Under the pieces are notes generated by a model. It searched no databases. It was not told the DNA's origin and saw only the letters and a list, made by a program, of their open reading frames with translations. From the NCBI GenBank assembly GCA_947496235.1, contig CANMCE010000004.1:62001-126000 (forward strand): a stretch of 64,000 nucleotides of DNA, written 5' to 3'. The DNA comes from an uncultured Glaciecola sp. Its GTDB lineage: Bacteria > Pseudomonadota > Gammaproteobacteria > Enterobacterales > Alteromonadaceae. The translations under genes and the position numbers were made by a program. This document shows, piece after piece, positions 27,557-37,040 of this stretch; the first letter of the stretch is position 1, and every line of letters starts with the position of its first letter.

Positions 27557-28441
27557 TTATAGCTGATCGTATAGATTATTCCCATTAGGTTCTGGATCTA
27601 ATTGTAAGGGTTGACTTTTATCTCTCTTTGGTTTTTTTAACCACTGTTTTGGCGATATTCCCAGCTTTTTCCTGAATAATCGCGCTAACGCAGAACCATG
27701 TTCATACCCCACCATATTCGCTACCAGATTGACGGGTTTATGTGCTTCTAACATTTCTTGTGCAATAGCAATACGAATGTCAGTCAAGTAATCATTTGGA
27801 GTAACGCCTACAACAGATTTAAAGGTAGCGGCAAACCTTGAACGGGACATAGCCGCTATTTCAGCTAGGGAATCTACTGTCCAATTTTCTTCTGGGCGAT
27901 TGTGCATAGCACTGATAACCTTCGCCATCATAGGATGTGTAAGTGCTGCTAAAATGCCGCCTTTCACTAATTCATTTTCTAAAACATAGCGTAATATCTG
28001 GAATAAAAATATCTCACTCAGCTTATCTACCATCACAGCTCTTGTCACTGACCGACTAAAAGCTTCGTCAAATAACCATTGCGCGGTTTGCGCAATGTAG
28101 GGTTCTAGATCTAAAGGTAAGATGAGTAAAGGTGGTAAAGCCTCTAATAACAACTTCTGGTTCGCAGATTCCATGCTTACAGTGGCGCACACCATTTCAG
28201 CTCCCTCTGATTGCTCTGCTAAAATTCTGTGTTCAATTGCACCTGGAATGAATATAACCGAAGGGACATTAATGACCTGTTTGTTTCCATCTTGCATCAA
28301 AATAGTAAGGCAACCCGATTTAAGTAAATGCAGGTGACCTTTTTGGTCAGATGAAAAAGACTGAATACCGCAAAGTTTACCGCTGAAGAAAACATCTGCC
28401 TTGAGGGATATCCGTCGAATTATATCTGTTATATTTTCCAT
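27557..28441 (-). CDS. AraC-type regulator with cupin-like N-terminal domain (1)
   Basis: 294 residues from the ATG at 28441, which follows AAAGAG; an ATG 18 nt upstream has no ribosome site. N-terminal cupin-type ligand domain (about 1-170: GHLHLLKSGCLTILM, VIFIPGAIEHRI), C-terminal AraC double helix-turn-helix (about 180-285: MSRSRFAATFKSVVGVTPNDYLT, GYEHGSALARLFRKKLGISP). Clearly paralogous to the next gene upstream, which lies 35 nt away on the same strand. Likely targets are its neighbours such as DoxX. Confidence 0.9.
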   Translation of the reverse strand: MENITDIIRRISLKADVFFSGKLCGIQSFSSDQKGHLHLLKSGCLTILMQDGNKQVINVPSVIFIPGAIEHRILAEQSEGAEMVCATVSMESANQKLLLEALPPLLILPLDLEPYIAQTAQWLFDEAFSRSVTRAVMVDKLSEIFLFQILRYVLENELVKGGILAALTHPMMAKVISAMHNRPEENWTVDSLAEIAAMSRSRFAATFKSVVGVTPNDYLTDIRIAIAQEMLEAHKPVNLVANMVGYEHGSALARLFRKKLGISPKQWLKKPKRDKSQPLQLDPEPNGNNLYDQL

Positions 28442-28476
28442 TAAATGCTCTTTTTTCATTGATTAAAATTAAAAGG

Positions 28477-29322
28477 CTATCTATCACAAGTTGCCATTTC
28501 ATTTTGGGCACTTCGATTCTGTTGTAACCATTGTCGAGGAGAAACACCCAATTTCTTTTTGAAAATCCTTACCAAAGCGGAACCATGTTCATAGCCAACC
28601 TCACCTGCAACAAATCCAATGGGTTTGTTTTTGGATAATAGTTTTTGCGCTAAGGCAAGTCTGAGATCTGTGATGTATCCATTTGGTGTCTGTCCCACCA
28701 GCATTTTAAAATGCTCAGCAAATTTAGACCGTGACATTGCCGCAATACTTGCAAGATTATTTAATGTCCATTGATGACCTGGTGTTTTGTGTATAGCTTC
28801 AATCACTCTGCGCATTTGAGGATGGTTTATTGCCGCTAGCGCACCCTGATGCAAACTACCGTTTTCAGTAGCATGACGAAGGATCAGCAACATAAAAATT
28901 TCGCCAAGCTTATCTATGATCAGTTCTTTACCAAACCTTTGCTCAAATACTTCTTCAAATAACCATTGGACCGTACAGGATAGAGAACAAGCTGGGCTGA
29001 TTTGCAAATAAACGATTTCTGGCAACGCATTCATCAAAATCGACGATTCATGAATGTTAAAAGACAGACTGGCACTAATGATACTGGCAGCTTCTTGTCC
29101 TACAGATTCAAGATGATGCTGGCAACCTATGGGCAATAAGACAATGGAAGGTCGATCCAGCAAAATTTCCGACTTTCCTTTTCTATGAATGCGAACTTTG
29201 CCTGACCTTAACAGGTGTAATTGACCTTTTTGGGTGAAATGTTTAACACCTTTAAAGTGCCCATTATGATTAACAACTGTTGAAAAACTATGTTGATTGA
29301 GGATGCCACCTAAATTATCCAT
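28477..29322 (-). CDS. AraC-type regulator with cupin-like N-terminal domain (2)
   Basis: 281 residues, same build as its neighbour: cupin-type domain (GQLHLLRSGKVRIHR, SIVLLPIGCQHHL) and AraC HTH domain (MSRSKFAEHFKMLVGQTPNGYIT, GYEHGSALVRIFKKKLGVSP). The two proteins share the whole domain order and most HTH residues, so they probably arose by tandem duplication. Start ATG 29322 follows GCGAGA. The ligand is unknown. Confidence 0.9.
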   Translation of the reverse strand: MDNLGGILNQHSFSTVVNHNGHFKGVKHFTQKGQLHLLRSGKVRIHRKGKSEILLDRPSIVLLPIGCQHHLESVGQEAASIISASLSFNIHESSILMNALPEIVYLQISPACSLSCTVQWLFEEVFEQRFGKELIIDKLGEIFMLLILRHATENGSLHQGALAAINHPQMRRVIEAIHKTPGHQWTLNNLASIAAMSRSKFAEHFKMLVGQTPNGYITDLRLALAQKLLSKNKPIGFVAGEVGYEHGSALVRIFKKKLGVSPRQWLQQNRSAQNEMATCDR

Positions 29323-29513
29323 GTGTTTTCTCGCTTTACTAGTTAATATTCAATGATGAATACAACGCCAATTTCACCCGGCTCTACCAACTCTATAAAT
29401 ATACACACTTCGTATATTTAAATTTCTCGATTAAAATTAAAAAACCATCTTCAATAAAACCCAAAAATACAAGCAGATTTTAAATGCACTAATTGTGTAT
29501 TTATTTTAATTTA

Positions 29514-29993
29514 TTACAAACCCAAATCGGACAAACCTGGATGGTTGTCGGGTCTTCTTCCTAACGGCCAATGGAATAGTCTTTCGCTTTCACTAATTGG
29601 CAAATCATTGAGTGACGCATAGCGATTTACCATTAATCCTCTTCCATTAAATTCCCAGTTTTCGTTACCATAGGAACGAAACCAATTGCCTGAATCATCA
29701 CACCACTCGTAGGCATAACGAACAGCAATGCGATTATCACTAAATGCCCAAAGCTCTTTTATTAATCTGTATTCAAGTTCCTTTGCCCACTTTCTCTGTA
29801 AAAAGTTTCTAGCTTGATCTCGACCTTGTAAAAATTCAGACCGATTTCTCCATTGAGTATCCACGCTATAGGCTAGAGCAACTGTTTCGGGGTCTCTGCT
29901 ATTCCAACCATCTTCAGCTAAGCGAACTTTTTCAATTGCTTTTTCTAATGTAAACGGGGGCACAGGTTGTCTAATTTCGTTAATCATGTTCAC
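29514..29993 (-). CDS. DUF1348 / nuclear transport factor 2-like protein
   Basis: 159 residues, SnoaL/NTF2-like cone fold. The N-terminal segment [32 protein letters not shown] is typical of DUF1348, as is the central [26 protein letters not shown] and the C-terminal [16 protein letters not shown]. The start is GTG at 29993 with AGAGG at 8 nt (an ATG lies two codons later). Function of the family is unknown; it is often found with TetR genes, and here two boxes like the one at the TetR gene lie upstream. Confidence 0.85.
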   Translation of the reverse strand: MNMINEIRQPVPPFTLEKAIEKVRLAEDGWNSRDPETVALAYSVDTQWRNRSEFLQGRDQARNFLQRKWAKELEYRLIKELWAFSDNRIAVRYAYEWCDDSGNWFRSYGNENWEFNGRGLMVNRYASLNDLPISESERLFHWPLGRRPDNHPGLSDLGL

Positions 29994-30251
29994 TTAAATA
30001 TCCTCTTTAATCTGGTTAAATATGTTTAAATCGGATAGACAAGAGGAAATTTATTACTTTTCCTTTTTCTACCTTCACAAGTATTTCTTCTAAATAAAAC
30101 TCTGCATGTATATATGTGAAAAAGCCTAATCATCCGGCTCTTTTTTCGTTTGCTTTGAGTAAAACAAGAATTCACAAAATGCTCTCCTAGAGGTTTACTT
30201 AATGATTTGAATAGCATAATTTCACTTCGCTAATCACGCCTTACACTATTA

Positions 30252-30279
30252 AATATACCAATCTGTCTACTTTTTGCAA
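30252..30279 (-). promoter_or_regulatory. Candidate DUF1348 promoter with TetR-type box C in the spacer
   Basis: -35 TTGCAA (30279-30274), 16-nt spacer, -10 TATATT (30257-30252) on the minus strand. Box C, GTAGACAGATTGGTATAT (30270-30253), covers the spacer and the -10, the usual place for a repressor. The leader to DUF1348 would be about 250 nt. Confidence 0.5.
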
Positions 30280-30336
30280 ACAAAAAATAGCTTGAATATT
30301 GTTAGCTTGAGCTAAGCTTATGAAATTAAAAGATAT

Positions 30337-30354
30337 ATATACAGATCTGTATAC
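30337..30354. promoter_or_regulatory. Candidate TetR operator, box B
   Basis: ATATACAGATCTGTATAC, including a perfect 16-bp palindrome (30338-30353). It matches boxes A and C at 14 and 13 of 18 positions. It lies about 60 nt upstream of the promoter that contains box C. Confidence 0.55.
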
Positions 30355-30531
30355 TTTATAAGTGTTTATAAATTTATAGGACAAGAGTGGCGGTGAAGAC
30401 CGAGTGACATCTTCAGCTTAAATAAATGAAATGCAGAAAATAATGGGTATCGAAACAAGCGCTCAAAAATGAGTATCAAGAAACGTAGATGTAAACATTT
30501 CAAAACACGCGACTAAAGCGTAAGGTGGTAA

Positions 30532-31059
30532 TTACCAAGGGCTGTAGGTGTTATTAACTTTGTAGCTAATATTTGGGTACACTCTGTTTAGTGCCTGATG
30601 TATATCTTTTATTGGATTTAAACCTGCTTTAAATTCTCCATTGAAAAAATTAAGGCAAATTTCGTAAAAATTTCCATCTTTAGTTACTACTCCAACTTTG
30701 GGAATCCCCTTACCCGCATGAGAGTGAGAAATTCGACGCTCAATTCTATCGATGTCTTGAATATTGATTGAAAACGACCATTTCTTGGAACCCGGATATG
30801 AAATACAAAAAGTTGTATTTGTGATAGACATTTCATATGTACCGTCTCGCTGATAAAAGCGCCAAGCCACAAAAAATAGTAGAGAGCTAGCTATTGTCAT
30901 TACAAAATAACAAATCTGTTTAAAATCTGAAGAGAGCTGACCATTAAATTGGGTATCGTATATAAATACTCCAAGTATATAAATCCAACAGGCAATCCCC
31001 ATGTTAATAAAGAGTTTAGCCTGTTGTTTTCGATTTTTTTTAAAGTGATATAGATACAT
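30532..31059 (-). CDS. Small membrane protein with possible PH-like domain (hypothetical)
   Basis: 175 residues from the ATG at 31059; the frame is open upstream to 31140, which would overlap the LuxR-type gene. Two transmembrane helices (about 20-40 and 55-75), then a C-terminal beta-rich part (SITNTTFCISYPGSKKWSFSI, IERRISHSHAGKGI, KDGNFYEICLNFF) that looks like a membrane-bound PH-type fold. 26 nt after the LuxR-type gene on the same strand, so probably cotranscribed. Function unknown. Confidence 0.65.
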   Translation of the reverse strand: MYLYHFKKNRKQQAKLFINMGIACWIYILGVFIYDTQFNGQLSSDFKQICYFVMTIASSLLFFVAWRFYQRDGTYEMSITNTTFCISYPGSKKWSFSINIQDIDRIERRISHSHAGKGIPKVGVVTKDGNFYEICLNFFNGEFKAGLNPIKDIHQALNRVYPNISYKVNNTYSPW

Positions 31060-31085
31060 AGTGCCAAAACAATCATTAACGCGAT

Positions 31086-31604
31086 TTATGACAGTGTAGA
31101 TGGCTGTTCGGATTCGCCAAGTAAATCTTCGAAGAACCATGCAGATAATGCATGCCGCCCCTCAATTCCCGCTTTAGCATAGATAGCAGAGGCTTGTTGT
31201 CGGACTGTCTTTTCTTTTGTATCGCGCAAAACTGCAATTTCTTTTAGACTCAGCCCTTTTAACATAAAAATAGCTATTTCTTTTTCACTTTCACTCAGCA
31301 TCCATTGCTCAAACTGTTCTGCAATCGCTAATGAAAATTGATGGCGAGCATTTCTAAACTGATCAGACATTTTGGCCAATTGATGCTTTGTCACTTTCAA
31401 ATTAGTCGTTATTTCCAAATATTTCCGTGTTCGTTTGTGCATATCAAATATCAAATATATCGCAAGCACACCCGCCAGTACGGTTAACAGAAACTCTTGA
31501 ATAATATGCTCTATGGGAATGCCTAACATGGTATCAAATATGACATCTTGCAGATTAAGCGCCATGATGACCAATAGACTTAGGGTAAGAATTTTGTCTT
31601 TCAA
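31086..31604 (-). CDS. Membrane-anchored LuxR-type HTH regulator
   Basis: 172 residues. Two hydrophobic helices at the N-terminus (about 5-20 and 35-52), a short coiled coil (about 58-95), and a C-terminal LuxR/FixJ-type HTH (about 100-160: LSESEKEIAIFMLKGLSLKEIA, TKEKTVRQQASAIYAKAGI). No receiver domain. The start is a TTG at 31604 with AAAAGG about 9 nt upstream; no ATG gives the first helix. Divergent from the RND efflux operon, with a perfect palindrome between, so it may sense a membrane or periplasmic signal and control the pump. Confidence 0.75.
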   Translation of the reverse strand: MKDKILTLSLLVIMALNLQDVIFDTMLGIPIEHIIQEFLLTVLAGVLAIYLIFDMHKRTRKYLEITTNLKVTKHQLAKMSDQFRNARHQFSLAIAEQFEQWMLSESEKEIAIFMLKGLSLKEIAVLRDTKEKTVRQQASAIYAKAGIEGRHALSAWFFEDLLGESEQPSTLS

Positions 31605-31650
31605 ATTTTTATACCTTTTATGATACAGATCAATGTGTTAGCGAGCTTTA

Positions 31651-31662
31651 GGACATATGTCC
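31651..31662. promoter_or_regulatory. Palindrome between the LuxR-type gene and the RND operon
   Basis: GGACATATGTCC, a perfect 12-bp palindrome in the 118-nt divergent gap. Nearby, GGTTAAATAACC (31677-31688) is a second symmetrical element. Both are candidate operators; binding by the LuxR-type protein is an inference from position. Confidence 0.4.
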
Positions 31663-31722
31663 GATGACAGTAATCGGTTAAATAACCAATAATAAGGTTA
31701 ACTATTACCGATCATTTGAACA

Positions 31723-32961
31723 ATGAAAATGCCATTATTATTTTCTAGTCTTTTTAAGCCAAACCACAATTCTATGGTAATAACTATCAAACGCTTAAGC
31801 CTAGTCTTCGGCTTAGCGTTTTTGACCCAAGCTCAGGCAATTGAATTAGCAGACTTGCGCACTAAAGTACAAGAACGCAATACTCAGTTAGTCACATCCG
31901 AGCCTGCACTTGGACAAAAATACCAAACCTCTATTTTTAAATGGTTATCTGGACCACCTAGCGTTCAATTTCAAGCAATGAAGAGTAACATGGCACTGGG
32001 ATCTGATGAATACGAAGTTGGCATTAGTTTACCATTTAATTCGCCTTCTGCTCTGCAATTGCAAGAAAAACAGAGACAGCTTGACTCCCAAATTCAACAC
32101 ATCCAAGACCAACAACTACGACTGTTTTATTCAGGCTTACTAAGACAAGTATTATGGCAGCGACTTTTGGCACAACAAGAGGAAAAAATAGCCTTGGATA
32201 AACGCCAGTGGATGAGTGATATATTAGCCGATTTACAAACACAAACTCGCGCTGGCGAGTTATCTGAATACGCATTGTTATTGTGGCAACAAAGACATAT
32301 TCAAAGTCAAATTAGTTACGCTAAGGCCAAATCTGAACTTGATGCTGCCATAAATTATTATCAATCAGTCACTGGCACGACTGAACTACCAGAGCATTAC
32401 GTTGAAACTTCGGTTATTGAAAGCAATCAGCGCTGGCATTCACACCCACAACTTCAAATGCTTAGCCTTACTCGTCAACAAGCTAATCTGGCTTACGCTT
32501 TATCAGATGCCAAACAAACGCCTTGGACTCTGCAAATTCTTGCTAGGCAACTCCGGGGGCCATTTCAAACAGAGAATTTGCTCGGTGTTGCCATAGATAT
32601 TCCTTTGACTTGGGGATCTCAAAACACGTTGTCAAATCATATTGAATGGCGTCAAACCATACAAGAAATCGAGCAAATGACTGCTCAAGCCTACACTCAG
32701 ATACGCCAACAATATTTAGATAGCCAATCTCAATTGGTATTTTTACAACACAAAAATGAGTTACTTGAACAGCAAGCAGGCATCGCTGAAAAAATCACTC
32801 AGCACTTGCAACTGTTGACCAGAAATAATGAAGTGGAGCAAGGCAGTTTATTGTTGGAATTAATCAACCAGCGAGAAATAAGTTACCAATTTTCAAAAAA
32901 CCAATTACTGCAAGCCCAACAAATTTCAATCTTAAATCAAATATCAGGACAAGCATTATGA
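31723..32961 (+). CDS. TolC/CusC-family outer membrane efflux protein
   Basis: 412 residues. A signal peptide is visible (hydrophobic stretch about 24-38, ending TQAQA), with the start at 31723 or an internal ATG at 31774; neither has a clear ribosome site. The mature part is helical with heptad-like patterns (LQLQEKQRQLDSQIQHIQDQQ; LVFLQHKNELLEQQAGIAEKI), as in the alpha-barrel of outer membrane factors of metal RND pumps. No lipobox is present, unlike E. coli CusC. First gene of a four-gene operon; overlaps the adaptor gene by 4 nt. Confidence 0.85.
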   Translation: MKMPLLFSSLFKPNHNSMVITIKRLSLVFGLAFLTQAQAIELADLRTKVQERNTQLVTSEPALGQKYQTSIFKWLSGPPSVQFQAMKSNMALGSDEYEVGISLPFNSPSALQLQEKQRQLDSQIQHIQDQQLRLFYSGLLRQVLWQRLLAQQEEKIALDKRQWMSDILADLQTQTRAGELSEYALLLWQQRHIQSQISYAKAKSELDAAINYYQSVTGTTELPEHYVETSVIESNQRWHSHPQLQMLSLTRQQANLAYALSDAKQTPWTLQILARQLRGPFQTENLLGVAIDIPLTWGSQNTLSNHIEWRQTIQEIEQMTAQAYTQIRQQYLDSQSQLVFLQHKNELLEQQAGIAEKITQHLQLLTRNNEVEQGSLLLELINQREISYQFSKNQLLQAQQISILNQISGQAL

Positions 32962-33974
32962 GAGCGCTATTTCTTACATTAACTTTGTCAGCCAGTCTAG
33001 GTTTGTCTGCCTTAGAACCTGTAGATATAGCAGCCATGGGGAAATATCAGTTATCTTTTGTTGCCGCAACTGAGGTACAAGAAATGACGATGCCTCCCCA
33101 ATTGGCAGAAGTTTCTTATTTGCCTAAAAGTGCTATGAAAATAGTGGCTCCATTTTCGCCTCAACAAATACTATTTTTAGTCTCTGACGGCAGTAAGGTA
33201 AAAAAAGGCCAGCGTATTGCTCAGCTATCAGGCAGCGAAGTTCATCATTTTATGGAAAGGTACGAAGCGCAACAAGCATTGATGCAGCAGGCTGAAAATC
33301 GCTATTTTGAAAGTAAAAAACTATTTGAAAGGCAAGCGATTAATCAAGAAAAATGGCAACAAATTCTTACTCATTATTATGACATAAAAATAAGCTTCGG
33401 CCATTTGCAACACTTTGCAGAAATGTTTCAGTCAGGTGAGCATGATGATGAAGGGTTTCTAGTTGCCCAACAAACAGGCATTTTCATTTACCCTACGGCA
33501 GAAACTCAAACCGAAGAAATGGAGCTTGGCAGTATTATTGAGATAAAAGAGTTACGACTCTTGACCAAGTTACCTGCAAATTATCGTCAATCCATCGTTC
33601 AATTAAAAACATCCCAATGCGCAATTAAGGTAGAGTCTGTTGAACCCAAATCCTTAGGATTCAATGTCAATGTGTGGTCAGAATCCTTGACCGATAACTG
33701 TGCGTTAACTTTGGGGGATTTAATAGAAGTAACGCCGGTTTTAAGCATATCAGCACTTGAAGTTCCCTCTGACAGCATTTTTTCTATACAAGGCATAACC
33801 TGGATAGCCAAAAAACAGGGGCAACAATTAATGCCTGTTAGGGTAGATGTAATAGGCAAATCCGGCACTTCAAAGCTACTTATTAAACAAAATGCCACAT
33901 TAAATAACGCAGAAATTCTTAGTCAATCGGTTAGTGCGTTGCAAGGAATTTTGCTAGGTCTGGGAGCTGAGTAA
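32958..33974 (+). CDS. RND efflux periplasmic adaptor (CusB/CzcB-like)
   Basis: 338 residues. Signal peptide (about 1-18), then a barrel-sandwich segment (KIVAPFSPQQILFLVSDGSKVKKGQRIAQLSGSE in two parts, about 60-95), a helical hairpin with a short coil (HHFMERYEAQQALMQQAENRYFESKK) and a C-terminal beta part. Shorter than CusB and without a visible N-terminal Met-rich metal site. The adaptor links the pump with the outer membrane factor in the periplasm. Overlaps the previous gene by 4 nt and abuts the pump gene with no gap. Confidence 0.85.
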   Translation: MRALFLTLTLSASLGLSALEPVDIAAMGKYQLSFVAATEVQEMTMPPQLAEVSYLPKSAMKIVAPFSPQQILFLVSDGSKVKKGQRIAQLSGSEVHHFMERYEAQQALMQQAENRYFESKKLFERQAINQEKWQQILTHYYDIKISFGHLQHFAEMFQSGEHDDEGFLVAQQTGIFIYPTAETQTEEMELGSIIEIKELRLLTKLPANYRQSIVQLKTSQCAIKVESVEPKSLGFNVNVWSESLTDNCALTLGDLIEVTPVLSISALEVPSDSIFSIQGITWIAKKQGQQLMPVRVDVIGKSGTSKLLIKQNATLNNAEILSQSVSALQGILLGLGAE

Positions 33975-36900
33975 GTGATCAATAACATTATTCAGTTTTC
34001 CTTAACACAACGCCTTTTTGTCATTGTTGCATTTCTTATTTTATTAAGTGCAGGTGTCATGGCTTGGCTAAAGTTACCTGTAGACGCATTTCCTGATATT
34101 TCGCCAACGCAAGTGAATGTCATTATTAAAGCATCAGGCATGACGGCATCAGAAATCGAAGCCCAAATAACTCAACCAATAGAAACCGAACTTTTAGGCA
34201 TTCCCAATCAAAGTATATTGCGCTCCACAACTAAATACGCCATTACTTCTATTACTTTAGATTTTGAAGAAGGCACAGATATCTATTGGGCACGCCAGCA
34301 AGTTACTGAGAGACTAAATAATATTTGGGCAAATCTGCCTGCAGTCGCGCAAGGGGGGTTAGCGCCCATGAGTACTCCCCTTAGTGAAATGTTTATGTTC
34401 ACTATTGAAAATCCAAATTTGTCGCTTAGTGAACGTAAGCATTTACTGGATTGGCAAATTCGTCCAGCATTACGCACCGTCAATGGTGTTGCTGACGTAA
34501 ATGTACTCGGCGGATACACCCGTACAGTCCAATTTGCACCCGATAATAGTCGCTTATTAGCATACAACATTAGTTTGACTGACATCGAACAAAAACTCTC
34601 AGATACCCATATGAACGGCAGTGTTGGTCGTATGCAAATAGGGAACGATTCAGTAATAATACGCACCCAAGGTCGAGCAATGGATTTGGATGCTTTGGCC
34701 AATTTTGTCATTGCTTACCAAAATGGTATTGCGATCAAATTAAAAGATCTCGGGCGTATTGAATACGGAAGTCTGGCGCGCTACGGAGGTGTGACGCGTA
34801 ATGGTCAAGAAGCTACAGAAGCATTAGTAGTTGCATTGAAAGATAGCAACACAGCTGAAGTAGTAGAAGGTGTAACTCAAAAACTGGCCTCTCTAGAATC
34901 TAGTTTACCACTTGGCACCAAGCTAAATGTTTTTTATAACCGTAAAACCCTGATTGATACTGCAGTAGCCACTATTACCAGTGCCTTAGGCCAGGCTGTA
35001 ATTATCGTTATCATTTTATTAGCGCTATTTTTAGGCCAAATAGGTGCATCAATAGTTGTAGCTTGTGTGATTCCAGTTGCGGTTTTATTGACTTTTTTAC
35101 TTATGCAACAAGCGCTAATTACCGCTAATTTGATGAGCTTAGGAGGATTAGTTATTGCTATCGGCATGTTGGTTGATGCTTCTGTAGTCATTGTTGAAAA
35201 TTCAGTAAGTCAATTATCCAAAGGCGTAAACTTACCCAAATTACACATTATTTACCGCGCCACAAAATCTATAGCAGCTCCCGTCATTGCAGGAACCATT
35301 ATAGTCTTAGTGGTTTTTGCGCCCCTGTTAACCTTGTCTGGTCTTGAAGGAAAATTATTTACACCGGTAGCCTTAACCATAGTCTTTGCTATGTCAGCGG
35401 CATTAGTCACGGCTTTCACTCTTATACCAGTATTAACATCTTATTTAGTAGGACAAAATAACGTAAAACAGCCTAGATACCTAGCCGCTCTCCAATCTGG
35501 ATACAAGGCGTCCTTAGCCAAACTGTTGCACTTTCCAAAATTACTGATTGGGTTAACCCTGATTGTTCTTTTATTTACCCTGTTTTTGTATACCCAGCTA
35601 GGCAAAACCTTTATGCCTACCTTAGATGAAGGTGACATTATCGTTCAGCTTGAAAAATCGCCGACTATTTCATTAGCTGCGTCATTAGAATTGGACAAAC
35701 AAATAGAAAAAGTACTCCTTGAGCAGGTACCAGAGATTGAACAAATCGTTGCTCGTACTGGTTCGGATGAACTAGGTTTGGATCCAATGAGTTTGAACGA
35801 AACCGATGTTTTTATGCAATTAAAACCTATGGCGCAATGGCGTTTCGAGAATAAAAACCAACTTGAAAACGCCATTCGAGAGGTACTGACACAATTTCCA
35901 GGAATAAACTTTGGTTTTACTCAGCCAATTCAAATGCGCGTTTCTGAAATGCTTACTGGCAGTACAGGAACTGTTACTGTAAAAGTGTTTGGCGACAACA
36001 TAGATACACTATCTGACGTAGCGCAGGACATTGCTGATAAAATACATAAACTTCCTGGCGCCGTAGATATTCAAATGACCTTGATAGAAGGCGGTGATTT
36101 TTTAAGTATTATTCCGCGTGCCAATGCGGCTGCTAGCATGCAAATGTCTGTTTCTACACTATCTGAATATCTTCGTATGCAAGTTACAGGTAAACAAGTT
36201 GGGCAATTGATTCAAGGTAAAATACGCACGCCTATTACTTTTTCGGGACAACGAGCGGGTGTTGCACCCATCACTTCAATTGCAGATTTACAAGGATTGT
36301 TAATTAATTTGCCAAATGGAGAACAAGTACCTTTGTCTAAAATAGCAGATATTCAATGGACACAAGGACCATCTATCATCGAAAGAGAAAATGCCCAACG
36401 CTTTGCGGTAGTATCGATGAATGTTGAAGAAAGAGACTTATTGACCTTTGTAACAGACATTCAAAACGCAGTAGAAACACAAGTCAACCTACCTGCTAAC
36501 TACGCAGTCTCCTATGGCGGGGAATTTGAAAATCAAATCCGCGCGACCAATAATTTATTAGTGGTAATACCCATAGTAATTGGGATTATAGTGATCATTT
36601 TATTTAGTCTTTTTAAATCCCTGAAAACCGCAGGCCTAATTATGGCCAATGTTCCCTTTGCACTAATGGGGGGGATTTTAGCGTTGTGGGTCACTGGTGA
36701 GTACGTTTCCATTCCAGCTTCCATTGGCTTTATTGCCCTTCTTGGCGTAGCTGTTTTAAATGGTGTGGTCATGATTTCACACTTTAACCACCTCGAAGGA
36801 AGTAAACTTAATCTAAAACAACTTATCATCGAAGGCGCCGGAGATAGACTTCGACCAATTTTAATGACTGCAACCACAGCTATTTTCGGCTTGTTTCCGT

Positions 36901-37040
36901 TGGCTTTTGCCAGTGGTCCAGGCGCTGAAATTCAAAAACCATTAGCCATTGTGGTTATAGGCGGGTTAGTCAGTTCAACCCTCATTACTCTTTACCTACT
37001 CCCTTTGTTTTATTACCTTTTTGGCAGTAAAAAAATATGA
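33975..37040 (+). CDS. Heavy-metal efflux type RND pump (CusA/CzcA family)
   Basis: 1021 residues, GTG start with GGAG at 8 nt. Twelve-helix proton antiporter of the inner membrane. Typical opening FSLTQRLFVIVAFLILLSAG with PVDAFPDISPTQV. Helix 4 reads GMLVDASVVIVEN with Asp401 and Glu408; the extra aspartate of zinc/cobalt pumps (DFG in CzcA) is replaced by VIA, which is closer to the Cu/Ag-type (CusA-like) signature. Porter domains and helices 10-12 are complete. It overlaps the DUF3240 gene by 4 nt. The metal cannot be fixed from sequence alone. Confidence 0.9.
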   Translation: MINNIIQFSLTQRLFVIVAFLILLSAGVMAWLKLPVDAFPDISPTQVNVIIKASGMTASEIEAQITQPIETELLGIPNQSILRSTTKYAITSITLDFEEGTDIYWARQQVTERLNNIWANLPAVAQGGLAPMSTPLSEMFMFTIENPNLSLSERKHLLDWQIRPALRTVNGVADVNVLGGYTRTVQFAPDNSRLLAYNISLTDIEQKLSDTHMNGSVGRMQIGNDSVIIRTQGRAMDLDALANFVIAYQNGIAIKLKDLGRIEYGSLARYGGVTRNGQEATEALVVALKDSNTAEVVEGVTQKLASLESSLPLGTKLNVFYNRKTLIDTAVATITSALGQAVIIVIILLALFLGQIGASIVVACVIPVAVLLTFLLMQQALITANLMSLGGLVIAIGMLVDASVVIVENSVSQLSKGVNLPKLHIIYRATKSIAAPVIAGTIIVLVVFAPLLTLSGLEGKLFTPVALTIVFAMSAALVTAFTLIPVLTSYLVGQNNVKQPRYLAALQSGYKASLAKLLHFPKLLIGLTLIVLLFTLFLYTQLGKTFMPTLDEGDIIVQLEKSPTISLAASLELDKQIEKVLLEQVPEIEQIVARTGSDELGLDPMSLNETDVFMQLKPMAQWRFENKNQLENAIREVLTQFPGINFGFTQPIQMRVSEMLTGSTGTVTVKVFGDNIDTLSDVAQDIADKIHKLPGAVDIQMTLIEGGDFLSIIPRANAAASMQMSVSTLSEYLRMQVTGKQVGQLIQGKIRTPITFSGQRAGVAPITSIADLQGLLINLPNGEQVPLSKIADIQWTQGPSIIERENAQRFAVVSMNVEERDLLTFVTDIQNAVETQVNLPANYAVSYGGEFENQIRATNNLLVVIPIVIGIIVIILFSLFKSLKTAGLIMANVPFALMGGILALWVTGEYVSIPASIGFIALLGVAVLNGVVMISHFNHLEGSKLNLKQLIIEGAGDRLRPILMTATTAIFGLFPLAFASGPGAEIQKPLAIVVIGGLVSSTLITLYLLPLFYYLFGSKKI

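Larger units (their letters stand above)
29994..30531. other. 538-nt region without a clear gene
   Basis: AT-rich stretch between the DUF1348 gene and the small membrane protein gene. It holds the putative DUF1348 promoter (30252-30279), two TetR-type boxes, a weak hairpin with T-run near 30125-30150 (AGCC/GGCT stem) and a short hairpin at about 30395-30416 (TGAAGA/TCTTCA). A 63-codon frame on the minus strand (30026-30217) is read as chance, although an AGGAGA before an internal GTG gives it some doubt. Confidence 0.5.

Noticed and set aside
30026-30217. 63-codon minus-strand frame upstream of DUF1348
   Set aside because: Basic, low-complexity product, a hairpin with T-run inside the frame and no family look. 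An AGGAGA before an internal GTG leaves slight doubt.
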